Part shown: piece after piece, positions 43,059-51,791 of the stretch | How the letters are laid out: each line of letters opens with the position of its first letter | Position numbering within the stretch: the stretch's first letter is position 1 | Assembly: GCF_017255185.1 (NCBI RefSeq) | Contig: NZ_JAFKCZ010000007.1 | Span: forward strand, 186,001 to 250,000 | Reading direction: 5' to 3' | DNA length: 64,000 nucleotides | Origin: Parahaliea mediterranea | GTDB taxonomy: Bacteria > Pseudomonadota > Gammaproteobacteria > Pseudomonadales > Halieaceae | Program-made: the position numbers and the translations under genes | Notes under the pieces: model-generated | What the model was told of the DNA's origin: nothing | Databases searched by the model: none | The model's input: only the letters and a program-made list of their open reading frames with translations

Positions 43059-44888
43059 ATGTGCGGCATTGTAGCGGCAACCGCCCGGCGGGAAGTGTCG
43101 GAGATCCTGCTGGAGGGCCTGCGCCGGTTGGAATACCGGGGCTATGACTCCGCCGGCATGGCGCTGATCGACAATGAACAGCACCTGCAGCTGCACCGGC
43201 AGCTGGGCAAGGTGGCGGAGCTGGAGCGCGCCCAGGCGATGACGCCCCACCACGGCTGCGTCGGCATTGCCCACACCCGCTGGGCCACCCACGGCGAGCC
43301 GTCCGCGGCCAACGCCCACCCGCACATTTCCCACGACCGGGTGGCGCTGGTGCACAACGGCATCATCGAGAATCACGCCACCCTGCGCGCCGAGCTGCGG
43401 GAGCGGGGTTACGAATTCAACTCCCAGACCGACACCGAGGTGGTGGTGCACCTGCTGCACACTTACCTGGTGGCCGGGGACAGCCTGCTGGACGCCCTCA
43501 AGTCCACCGCGGCGCGGCTGGAGGGCGCCTACGCCATCGCCGCCATCGATGCCCAGAACCCGGACGAGGTCGTCGCCACCCGCGCCGGCAGCCCCCTGGT
43601 GGTGGGGGTCGGCATCGGCGAGAACTTCCTGGCCTCCGACCAGATGGCCCTGCGCCAGGTTACCGACCGCTTCATTTTCCTGGAAGAGGGCGACACGGTG
43701 CGCATCACCGCCACCGAGCTGTCCATCTGGGACGAGGCCGGCCAGCTTGTGGAGCGCCCGCGAACCGACGTGCCCGACGCGGTGGAAAGCGTGGAGCTGG
43801 GTGATTTCGAGCACTATATGCTCAAGGAAATCTACGAACAGCCCCGCGCCCTGGCCGCGACCCTCGGCGCGGAGGGCGAGAAGCGCATCGAGGACGCGCG
43901 TTTCGGCGAGGGCGCCGGCGCCATTTTCGACCGCGTGCAGTCGGTGCAGATCGTCGCCTGCGGCACCAGTTACCACGCCGGCCTGGTGGCCCGCTACTGG
44001 CTGGAGGAGCTGGCCGGCATTCCCTGCGAGGTGGAAGTCGCCTCGGAGTTTCGCTACCGCAAGCGCGCGCCCCATCCCGGCACCCTGCTGGTCACCGTGT
44101 CGCAGTCGGGAGAGACCGCCGACACCCTGGCGGCCCTGCGCGGACAAATGGCGGACGAGTTCGTCGCCAGTCTGGTGATCGCCAACGTCGACCACAGTTC
44201 CCTGGTGCGCGAATCCGACCTGGTGTTCCTCACCCGGGCCGGCGCCGAGGTGGGCGTGGCCTCCACCAAGGCCTTCACCACCCAGCTGGTCGCCTTCCTG
44301 ATGCTGACCGCGGTACTGGGTCGCCGCCACGCCCTCGGCGAAGCGGCGGAGCGGGAGTTGCTCAACGCCCTGCACCGCCTGCCCGACATGGTGCAGGAAA
44401 CCCTGTCCCGCGACGCGGATATCAAGAAGTTGTCGGAGCAGTTCATTCTCAAGCAACACGCCCTGTTCCTCGGTCGCGGCATCCAGTACCCCATCGCCCT
44501 GGAGGGCGCGCTCAAGCTCAAGGAAATCTCCTACATCCACGCCGAGGCCTACCCCGCCGGCGAACTCAAGCACGGTCCGCTCGCGCTGGTGGATGCCGAA
44601 ATGCCGGTGGTGGCCGTGGCCCCGGGGGACGAACTCCTGGAGAAGCTCAAGTCCAACCTCGAGGAAGTGCGCTCCCGCGGCGGCGAACTCTACGTTTTCG
44701 CCGACCGCAACGCCGGCTTTACCGACGAGCCCCGCGTGCACGTGCTGCAGATGCCCAGCTGCCCGGAAGTGCTCAAGCCCGCCATCTACACCGTGGCGCT
44801 ACAATTGCTGGCCTACCACGTGGCGGTGCAGAAAGGCACCGATGTGGACAAACCGCGCAATTTGGCGAAGTCGGTCACGGTGGAGTGA
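43059..44888 (+). CDS. glmS: Glutamine-fructose-6-phosphate aminotransferase
   Basis: First enzyme of amino-sugar synthesis, converting fructose-6-P and glutamine to glucosamine-6-P. 609 residues. The catalytic Cys is residue 2 (MCGIVAATARREVSEILLEG), with N-terminal Ntn amidotransferase and two SIS domains (VACGTSYHAGLVARYW, VSQSGETADTLAAL, FLGRGIQYPIALEGALKLKE), ending KPRNLAKSVTVE. Complete. No glmS ribozyme is present, so control is presumably by the adjacent regulator. Confidence 0.97.
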   Translation: MCGIVAATARREVSEILLEGLRRLEYRGYDSAGMALIDNEQHLQLHRQLGKVAELERAQAMTPHHGCVGIAHTRWATHGEPSAANAHPHISHDRVALVHNGIIENHATLRAELRERGYEFNSQTDTEVVVHLLHTYLVAGDSLLDALKSTAARLEGAYAIAAIDAQNPDEVVATRAGSPLVVGVGIGENFLASDQMALRQVTDRFIFLEEGDTVRITATELSIWDEAGQLVERPRTDVPDAVESVELGDFEHYMLKEIYEQPRALAATLGAEGEKRIEDARFGEGAGAIFDRVQSVQIVACGTSYHAGLVARYWLEELAGIPCEVEVASEFRYRKRAPHPGTLLVTVSQSGETADTLAALRGQMADEFVASLVIANVDHSSLVRESDLVFLTRAGAEVGVASTKAFTTQLVAFLMLTAVLGRRHALGEAAERELLNALHRLPDMVQETLSRDADIKKLSEQFILKQHALFLGRGIQYPIALEGALKLKEISYIHAEAYPAGELKHGPLALVDAEMPVVAVAPGDELLEKLKSNLEEVRSRGGELYVFADRNAGFTDEPRVHVLQMPSCPEVLKPAIYTVALQLLAYHVAVQKGTDVDKPRNLAKSVTVE

Positions 44889-45098
44889 GTGGGTCGGGGT
44901 TTCCACGGCTCTGTAGTATGGAAATATGGAGTCCTTTCGTCACTGACATTCGAGAGCAGTTTCGCCTTGATGCCACAACAAGTCGCCATTCAAGAGAAGA
45001 GTTCAACGGTGAGAGGTAGTTTCCTGGAGCGACCCTCAGGGCGTTTTTTTTCACCCTGAGAGTTGCCCTTTTCGGCTGACCGCAAGTCTGGGCCCGAG

Positions 45099-46862
45099 TC
45101 AGTCCTCCGCGACAGGCAGGTCCCTCGCCACGCGGAAGCCGAGGGTAAAATAGCCGAAGTCTGCGGGAGCGAGCAGACGATAGTTGGCGAGCATATAGTA
45201 GCTGTCATCTCCCCAGGAACCCCCGCGAACGACCCTGTAATCGGGCCTGGAGCAGTCAGCGGTCCGGGGAGAGCCGTCGTTGGGTATGCCGGCATAACTG
45301 TCGTGGTAGCAGTCAGCGACCCACTCCCAGACGTTGCCCTGGGTGTCATACAGGCCGAAGGCGTTGCCCTCCAGGGAACCCACCGGAGCGGTGAAATCCC
45401 AAATGTCATTATTCGCTTGTAACGGGCCGCAGCATTCTTCGGTGCCATGATTTGCCCGGCTGCGGTTGACCTGGTTTATCGGGGCCGTCTCGGGCATCCC
45501 CGATCGGGCGGCATACTCCCATTCCGTCTCGCTGGGCAGGCGGTAGGTTTGCCCGGTCACTGACGAGAGCCACTCCACGTAGGCGATGGCGTCACGCCAG
45601 CTGACACACACCACCGGATGGTCTGGATTCTGTGGGTAGCCAGGATTGACCCAATCGCGTTCTTCGTCCAGCACCCAGGTCACACCGTCGAGGGCGTTGC
45701 AGGCGCCCGCCGCCCGGTATGAGGTTTCCTCGACGAAGCGGCCGAATTGTTCCCGTGTCACCTCGTGTATTCCCATGGCCCAGGGTTTGCTGATGCTCAC
45801 AGGGTGTCGCGGTTGCTGGTCGGGCTCCCGTAGATTTTCGGCCGGGACCACACCCATGTGAATTTCTCCTGAGGGTATTGCTGTTAATGCCGGGCACGTT
45901 TCGCAGTCGCGTATCAGGACCGGCTCGACAGCTGCGCCGGCATTGCGCCCCCGCGGGTCGTTGGTCAACATGGCCTGCCCCAGGCTGACGGCCGCTTCGG
46001 GCGTGGCCGCGTTGATATCGTTGTCTTTCAGATAGCTGGTATCGATGCTTATCCGCGCGCTGTCGTCCGCCCTGGCGGCGTAGGGTGTGTTGTTGATAAA
46101 CGCCGAACCGCTGACCTCGATTAGCGCCTTTCCCGCGGCGTAGACTCCGTCGTCGCCGTTGCTCTCGAAAACGCTCGAGTCGACAGTCACCTGGGAGTCC
46201 TGGTAGGCGGCAATGGCGGCTGAGTCGTTGCCGCTGAAGTAGCCGTTTTGCAGGCGTAGACGTGCGGTCTCTTCGATCCACACACCGATGTGACCGTCAC
46301 TCACCGTCAGCGCGTCGCTATCCACCTGGCTGTCACCGCGAATCGAGAGCGCCATTTTGGGTAAACCGCGAATGCTGATGTTCTCCAGTTCAGCCTTGCC
46401 GTCAATGATAAATATTCCGTGCCCGTCGTAGATGTCATCCTCCATCGCTGCAGCGACGAAGCCAGAGATCGTGAGGTTTTCCATCGAAACGCTGGCATCG
46501 CGCACGACAATGGCGGTAGCGGGTTTTCCGGTACTGCCCTGGATGACAACACCGGGCTCACCGACGAGTGATAAGTCCTTGCCCTCGACGTTGATGACGC
46601 CGCGAACGGTGATGTCCTGGTACGGCGTGTCTCGGGTTTCACTGGGCTCGTAGACGCCTTCGCGCAAGATGATTTTTGCACCACTGTCCGCGGCATCGAT
46701 TGCCCGCTGAACCGCGCCTGGACCGCTGTAGTCACATGACGCTGCCTCGCTGGCGCAGACGGTTAGGGCTTGCGCTATCCCGGGATTGGCGCTAGAGCCC
46801 GCAGTGGACAAAAACAAACTGCCCAGAGCAGCCAGGTAAGTCGTTTTTTGAATGTGTTTCAT
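45099..46862 (-). CDS. Exported beta-helix / SUMF1 (FGE-sulfatase) domain fusion
   Basis: 587 residues. Signal peptide (MKHIQKTTYLAALGSLFLST), then a right-handed parallel beta-helix (about 40-320: GAVQRAIDAADSGAKIILRE, NLTISGFVAAA, GHIGVWIEETARLRLQNGYF, SSVFESNGDDGVYAAG), then a SUMF1/formylglycine-generating-enzyme-like domain (about 325-585: PSGEIHMGVVPAENLREPDQ, WAMGIHEVTREQF, RLPSETEWEYAARSG, YDTQGNVWEWVADCYHDSY, RVVRGGSWGDDSYYM). The paired catalytic cysteines expected after RGGSW are replaced (GDDSYYM), so sulfatase activation is unlikely. It may bind or recognise carbohydrate or protein ligands. Neighbours give no clear pathway. Confidence 0.8.
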   Translation of the reverse strand: MKHIQKTTYLAALGSLFLSTAGSSANPGIAQALTVCASEAASCDYSGPGAVQRAIDAADSGAKIILREGVYEPSETRDTPYQDITVRGVINVEGKDLSLVGEPGVVIQGSTGKPATAIVVRDASVSMENLTISGFVAAAMEDDIYDGHGIFIIDGKAELENISIRGLPKMALSIRGDSQVDSDALTVSDGHIGVWIEETARLRLQNGYFSGNDSAAIAAYQDSQVTVDSSVFESNGDDGVYAAGKALIEVSGSAFINNTPYAARADDSARISIDTSYLKDNDINAATPEAAVSLGQAMLTNDPRGRNAGAAVEPVLIRDCETCPALTAIPSGEIHMGVVPAENLREPDQQPRHPVSISKPWAMGIHEVTREQFGRFVEETSYRAAGACNALDGVTWVLDEERDWVNPGYPQNPDHPVVCVSWRDAIAYVEWLSSVTGQTYRLPSETEWEYAARSGMPETAPINQVNRSRANHGTEECCGPLQANNDIWDFTAPVGSLEGNAFGLYDTQGNVWEWVADCYHDSYAGIPNDGSPRTADCSRPDYRVVRGGSWGDDSYYMLANYRLLAPADFGYFTLGFRVARDLPVAED

Positions 46863-47135
46863 TGCCTACCTCAATCGTCGTTCCGGTTGATTAACCGTCA
46901 ATACTAGAGGCCGCTCCCATGAGGATGGAGATGCCTATTGCGTCCGCCGTGTTGAGCGCGAGACAACAGCCATCCCCGGGGGGCGAGATCCCGCCAGTGG
47001 TGACTGACCAGCACCCGCCGGGCCGGAATTGGCAACTTCCTCACCTGGCCAAGACCTGCCTAGAATCGACGCAGATCCATCTAATGGAGAGAGCATGTTG
47101 CATTGTCTCGGCCTTCAGCGAATGTTCGGTTGTAG
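46863..47135. other. Intergenic region without recognisable genes
   Basis: Promoter side of the beta-helix/SUMF1 gene (TAGGCA just before its ATG) and remnants with stops in all frames. Nothing else recognised. Confidence 0.35.
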
Positions 47136-47336
47136 TGCGGGGCTGCATTGCAGCCGGACCGGCACCGCGAAGTACTGCGGGCGCGCGCCAATTTGGACTA
47201 TGACTTCAGTCCACGGGTTATCCTGGGTGCCCGGGCGGTGACAGGGGATCCGGGTGATCCCAATTCCAGCGATGTCACGCTTGGCAATTTCATGGATGAT
47301 CTGCATATAAGACTTAATGTGAGCGTTCAATTTTAG
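47136..47336 (+). pseudogene. C-terminal remnant of a porin-like outer-membrane protein
   Basis: After a stop at 47133 the frame encodes about 66 residues: RARANLDYDFSPRVILGARA, VTGDPGDPNSSDVTLGNFMD, DLHIRLNVSVQF then TAG. The RARxNLxYDFSP..xxGxRxxTGdPxDPnSsxxTLG pattern recalls putative porins of the Porin_5 type, and the terminal alternating strand ending in Phe is the outer-membrane insertion signal. The rest of the barrel is missing or shifted, so I read it as a relic directly before the next gene. Confidence 0.4.
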
Positions 47337-47344
47337 GAAATTCC

Positions 47345-50300
47345 ATGCAACTAGACTGGCATCAAGCTTATTCCCGTTGGATTTTTGGCGCCTACCGCGC
47401 GGCAACTGTCGGCGCCCTGTGCACCTTGTCGGGGCTCGTGGTCGCGGAGCCTGAGAAATGGGATGTTACCGATACGGGCCAACCTTCCCGGGAAGTCAGT
47501 TTTACCCTCACCGAAGGGACCTGGATGAGCGTGGATGTCAGTCCCGACGGCAACACCCTAGTCTTCGATCTCCTTGGCGATCTTTACACCATGCCCTCGA
47601 CGGGCGGAAAGGCGACCCTGTTAAGGGGTGGCGCCGCGGTTGATCGCATCCCCAGCTTCAGCCCGGACGGAAAACGTGTTCTGTACATCAGCGACCGCAG
47701 TGGCGATGACAATGTCTGGAGCATTGCCCTCGATGGCACCGATGCCCGTAGCCTCACCAGCGAAACCACCCGGATCATGACCAACCCGTCCTGGAGTCCC
47801 GATGGACGCTACATCTACGCGACAGGGGTCGATATCGGCTACAGCGAACAGAAAAAGTCTTCCTTGCGGATCTATCACATAGATGGCGGAGCAGGGCATA
47901 CCGTCGTAGACACTCCCCCCAATGGTCGCGATGTACAGGAGCCCAACCTCTCTCCCGATGGTCAATATCTCTACTACACGCAGCGGCTGGAGGATCATCA
48001 CATCTTCGTCGATGCCAATCATGCCAACTACGCGACGATGCGACGGAATTTGTCCTCCGGCGAAACGGTGGAATTGATCCGGGGGTTCGGTGGGGCGCTG
48101 TCACCGCAGGTGTCGCCCGACAGCAAGCGCCTGGCATTTGTACGAAGGGTCAAGGACAAGACGGTACTCTTCGTCTACGAGCTTGAAACTGGAGAGCAGC
48201 GCCCCGTCTATGCCGAACTGGACCGGGATCAACAGGCGGATTTCTACCAGCAGGGTGTTTACTACCCTCAGTTCGATTGGTTTCCCGACAACCGGCATGT
48301 CGCCATCTGGGGCAAGGGCAAGCTGTACAAGGTTAATATGGATACCGGCGAGGCAGCGGAGATTCCCTTTGAAGTGGAATCACGTCACCGAATCATCGAT
48401 ACCGAGCGCTTTGCCGACCCGCTTGCACCTGAGCATATCACCGCAAAGGCCATACGTACGATCGCCATCACCAGGGATCAGCGTTCAGTCATCTTCCATG
48501 CGCTGGGTCACCTTTGGCGCAAGCCGCTGCCCGACGGGGTGCCCAGGCGGCTTACCTCGGCGAGCGCGTTCGAGTTTGAGCCGTCAATTTCGCCCGATGG
48601 CAGGCGACTAGCCTATGTCGAATGGGATGACGAGAAAGGCAGCAGTCTCATCGTGATGTCGATTACTGGTCGCGGGCGCACTACCGTCGTAAGTACGCGC
48701 GGCGTTATTCGACAGCCCGCCTTCTCTCCGGATGGCACTTATCTGGTCTACAACATCGATGAAGGCGACAAGGGGCTCAGCGGCTACCGGGCGACTTCCG
48801 GACTTTACCGGGTTCCGGTGAGCGGGGGTGACCCTCAGCGATTGGGTGGCGTGGCGCGGTACCCCGGGTTTGTTGAAGCCAGTGATAGGGTTTATTTTAC
48901 CCAGGCTACGGCCGATGGCATGGGCATCTTCAGCGCGACAGCGGAGGGCTACGACCAACGGGCCCATGCCCTTGCCCGCGGTGCTGATCGCAGCGAGCTA
49001 CAGTTGAGCCCCGATGGCAAGTGGTTGACCTTCAAGGAAAACCAACAGTACTACATCATGCCGTATCAGGAAACCGGGGCTGCCCTGGAAGCTTCCGCTG
49101 AGCATGCCCGGACTCCGCTGACGCGCCTGACCGCCAGCAGTGGGTACAACCTGGCCTGGAGCCCCGATTCCCGCGCTGTGTACTGGACCCTGGGTGATCA
49201 GCTGTTCCGGTGGACTATCGAGGATCTGGCGACAGGCCAGGCGCAATCTGCCGGCCCCCTGGCCCGATTCGGTCTCACCATTGCGGCAGATACTCCCGAG
49301 GGTCTGACCGCCTTCACTGGCGGCCAGGTCATCACGATGAACGGTGAGGAGATCATCGAGCGGGGTACGGTCCTGGTCGAGGGCAACCGGATCGTGGCCG
49401 TCGGGCCAGTGGAAGAGGTGGAGATACCCGCTTCCGCGAAGCGAATTGATACGGAGGGGAAAACGGTGATGCCCGGGCTGGTGGATATGCACGGGCATAT
49501 CGATTGCTGTTATTACGGAGGTCTGATGCCGCAGAAGCACCCGAGTCATTACGCGGCCGCCTCTTTTGGCATCACCACCAACTACGATCCCTATACTTCG
49601 GAAATCGAGGCCTACGCCGCGACAGAAATGTTGCAGGCCGGGGTCCTTGTGGGTCCTCGTTTCATAACCACCGGCAAGGTCGTGTACGGGCGCAAGGGCA
49701 AGGGCGACAGGACCTATGTTCCGCTGTCTCGCTATGCCGACGCTGAGGACACAATGCGCAGGAAGCGGGCGTTCAATGGCCGTGTGGTCAAGAGTTACAA
49801 ACAGTCGTCCCGGCGGGCGCGCCAGCAACTGGTCAAGGCCGGGCGTGAGGCGGGCGTGATGGTTGACGCCGAGGGGGAGAGCCATTTTTACCTCAATGTG
49901 GGCATGCTGCTGGATGGCCATATGGCGCTCGAGCACAATATCCCGGTGGCCAATCTTTACGATGACCTCATCCAACTGATGAAGCATGGTGGCGCCGCCA
50001 ACACCCCGACCCTCAACGTCACCTTTGGTGAGATCATGGGTGAAAACTATCTCTACCAGACCACGCGAGCCTGGGAGGACCCAAAAATTCGGGCCTATGT
50101 GCACGGCACCACTTCCTCCTACAGCCCGGTAGGTACCCCGCATTCGGCCCCGGTTCACGTGCGTGCCATGACTACCCTGCATGCGGCGGATGAAATCTGG
50201 GATGTCGGTTTTCGCGCGGTGAGTCGGTCGATCAAGAAGCTTGATGACGCTGGAGTGATAATCAATGCGGGGTCCCACGGTCAGGTATATGGCCTGGCGC

Positions 50301-50635
50301 TGCACTGGGAAATGCAGTCGCTTGCCGAGGGCGGGATGAGCCATCACCGCGTTCTGCGCACAGCAACGCTCAATGGTGCCAGGACGCTGGGCCTAGAGGA
50401 TCAGATCGGCTCGCTGGAGCCAGGAAAGCTGGCCGACATCATTGTCCTGGAGCGCGATCCACTCAGCGATATCAAGAATACCAATAGCGTGGAGCTCACG
50501 ATGATCAACGGGCGGCTGTATGACAGTCTCAGCATGAACGAGATCGGTCACTACGATCGCCCACGGAGCAAGTTCTACTGGGAGCTGCCGGATTACCAGG
50601 GTATCGACTGGAATGAGGCCTGGTCGGGCCAGTAG
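47345..50635 (+). CDS. Exported TolB-like propeller / amidohydrolase fusion
   Basis: 1096 residues. N-terminal signal/membrane segment (FGAYRAATVGALCTLSGLVV), then a WD40-like TolB propeller (about 50-640) with repeats of the form SPDGNTLVFDLLGDLY, SFSPDGKRVLYISDRSGDDN, SWSPDGRYIYATG, NLSPDGQYLYYTQ and AFSPDGTYLVYNI. The C-terminal amidohydrolase (about 655-1080) carries VMPGLVDMHGHIDCCYYG (metal HxH), ALEHNIP, NAGSHGQVYGLALHWEM and LEPGKLADIIVLERDPL. This architecture occurs in many marine gammaproteobacteria and is usually taken as a periplasmic peptidase or amidase; the substrate is unknown. ATG 47345 follows the sequence AGGAAATTCC. Confidence 0.85.
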   Translation: MQLDWHQAYSRWIFGAYRAATVGALCTLSGLVVAEPEKWDVTDTGQPSREVSFTLTEGTWMSVDVSPDGNTLVFDLLGDLYTMPSTGGKATLLRGGAAVDRIPSFSPDGKRVLYISDRSGDDNVWSIALDGTDARSLTSETTRIMTNPSWSPDGRYIYATGVDIGYSEQKKSSLRIYHIDGGAGHTVVDTPPNGRDVQEPNLSPDGQYLYYTQRLEDHHIFVDANHANYATMRRNLSSGETVELIRGFGGALSPQVSPDSKRLAFVRRVKDKTVLFVYELETGEQRPVYAELDRDQQADFYQQGVYYPQFDWFPDNRHVAIWGKGKLYKVNMDTGEAAEIPFEVESRHRIIDTERFADPLAPEHITAKAIRTIAITRDQRSVIFHALGHLWRKPLPDGVPRRLTSASAFEFEPSISPDGRRLAYVEWDDEKGSSLIVMSITGRGRTTVVSTRGVIRQPAFSPDGTYLVYNIDEGDKGLSGYRATSGLYRVPVSGGDPQRLGGVARYPGFVEASDRVYFTQATADGMGIFSATAEGYDQRAHALARGADRSELQLSPDGKWLTFKENQQYYIMPYQETGAALEASAEHARTPLTRLTASSGYNLAWSPDSRAVYWTLGDQLFRWTIEDLATGQAQSAGPLARFGLTIAADTPEGLTAFTGGQVITMNGEEIIERGTVLVEGNRIVAVGPVEEVEIPASAKRIDTEGKTVMPGLVDMHGHIDCCYYGGLMPQKHPSHYAAASFGITTNYDPYTSEIEAYAATEMLQAGVLVGPRFITTGKVVYGRKGKGDRTYVPLSRYADAEDTMRRKRAFNGRVVKSYKQSSRRARQQLVKAGREAGVMVDAEGESHFYLNVGMLLDGHMALEHNIPVANLYDDLIQLMKHGGAANTPTLNVTFGEIMGENYLYQTTRAWEDPKIRAYVHGTTSSYSPVGTPHSAPVHVRAMTTLHAADEIWDVGFRAVSRSIKKLDDAGVIINAGSHGQVYGLALHWEMQSLAEGGMSHHRVLRTATLNGARTLGLEDQIGSLEPGKLADIIVLERDPLSDIKNTNSVELTMINGRLYDSLSMNEIGHYDRPRSKFYWELPDYQGIDWNEAWSGQ

Positions 50636-50713
50636 TCCGGCGTCGGCAGCGGGTGCCTGTAGAGGGGCTGGTGAGTCGAACGGCCGGACTGTTAACAGAG
50701 CCCGGCCTCGCTT

Positions 50714-51541
50714 TCAGTCCCCGAGCCAGTCTGTCATGGCTTCCAGGGCACCAGTTGCTGTCCAGTCGATTTGCAGTGGCGTGACGACCGTAAACCCCCG
50801 GGCGTAGGCCGCCAGGTCGGTGTCCTCCCTGGCGGGCTCTGGATAAGAGAAGACCGGAGTGTAAGACTCGCCGTCACGGGTATACCCCTCCACTTTTATG
50901 TTGTCGCGACCCATGGCTGCGACCCGTAATCCGGAAGCTGCGGCGGGCACATTGACATTGAGGACAACGCCATCGGGTAGTCCCTCTGCACGTACTTTTT
51001 CGATGAGGTACTTTACCGATGTAAGCGCGGCGCCAAAATCGTTGGCATTGGCGGTTGCGCTGTCCAGCGAGACCGCGATAGCAGGAAGGCCGTAATAGGT
51101 TGCTTCCATGGCCGCGCCGACGGTACCGGAAAGATGGGAGAGTGAACCCAGGTTTTCGCCATGGTTGATTCCTGAGATCACCAGATCCACAGGAGCGGCA
51201 AGCGCATTCTGGTTCACGATGCCAAATCTGGCGGCGTCGGCCGGCAGCCCGTGTACCGCGTAGGCCTTGACGTTGCCGGCGACTGTCAGGGCCTCGATTT
51301 TCATTGGTCCCTCCCACAAGGCTGTGGCGTGACTGCTGCCACCATGCTTTTTCGCAGGAGCGGCCACGACAATCTCGTATAGCGGGTGCAGGGCTTCGAC
51401 CATCGACTGGAGCCCCGCCGCGTAAATACCGTCGTCGTTGGTCAAGAGTATGCGGTACGGGGTGTCCGCACTGGCCGACGGTCCCGATAGCAGGACTCCT
51501 GACGCGAGAATCGAGATGGAAGTCATCGATTTAATTGACAT
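50714..51541 (-). CDS. SurE-like 5'/3'-nucleotidase with signal peptide
   Basis: 275 residues. SurE core: ILLTNDDGIYAAGL (residues 31-44, the Asp-Asp metal motif), a GGSSHATAL segment, the SGINHGENLG motif and YYGLPAIAVS. SurE enzymes are metal-dependent phosphatases acting on nucleoside monophosphates, normally cytosolic. This one begins MSIKSMTSISILASGVLLSG followed by PSASADTPYR, a convincing secretion signal, which points to a periplasmic phosphatase for nucleotide scavenging (inference). Convergent with the propeller-amidohydrolase gene and divergent from the aminotransferase. Confidence 0.82.
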   Translation of the reverse strand: MSIKSMTSISILASGVLLSGPSASADTPYRILLTNDDGIYAAGLQSMVEALHPLYEIVVAAPAKKHGGSSHATALWEGPMKIEALTVAGNVKAYAVHGLPADAARFGIVNQNALAAPVDLVISGINHGENLGSLSHLSGTVGAAMEATYYGLPAIAVSLDSATANANDFGAALTSVKYLIEKVRAEGLPDGVVLNVNVPAAASGLRVAAMGRDNIKVEGYTRDGESYTPVFSYPEPAREDTDLAAYARGFTVVTPLQIDWTATGALEAMTDWLGD

Positions 51542-51791
51542 GGCAACTGAAACTCCTGAGTGATTGCTGGATACCTTGCCGAGTGGATTCTAGCGAGCGC
51601 CCAGGCCCTGTCGGCATTGCATTCTTCAGTCTTCTTGTTGCCCTACCGGCACCGCGAGGAAAGCGAGTACCTGACGTGTTGCATTCGGGGCACCAATACA
51701 GCGCTTATAAGCATCTTCCGACACTCTTTGGCCGCCCCTAGACTTCAGGTGATGTTTCACGTTTTACAGTAATCCTGAGGAAGGACCGGAA

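Noticed and set aside
42840-44741. 633-codon minus-strand open frame opposite glmS
   Set aside because: Antisense shadow; glmS is unmistakable on the other strand.
45020-45062. Possible terminator between glmS and the beta-helix/SUMF1 gene (CTCAGGG, T-run, CCCTGAG)
   Set aside because: The T-run lies in the loop rather than after the stem, so it is not a standard terminator; no firm claim.
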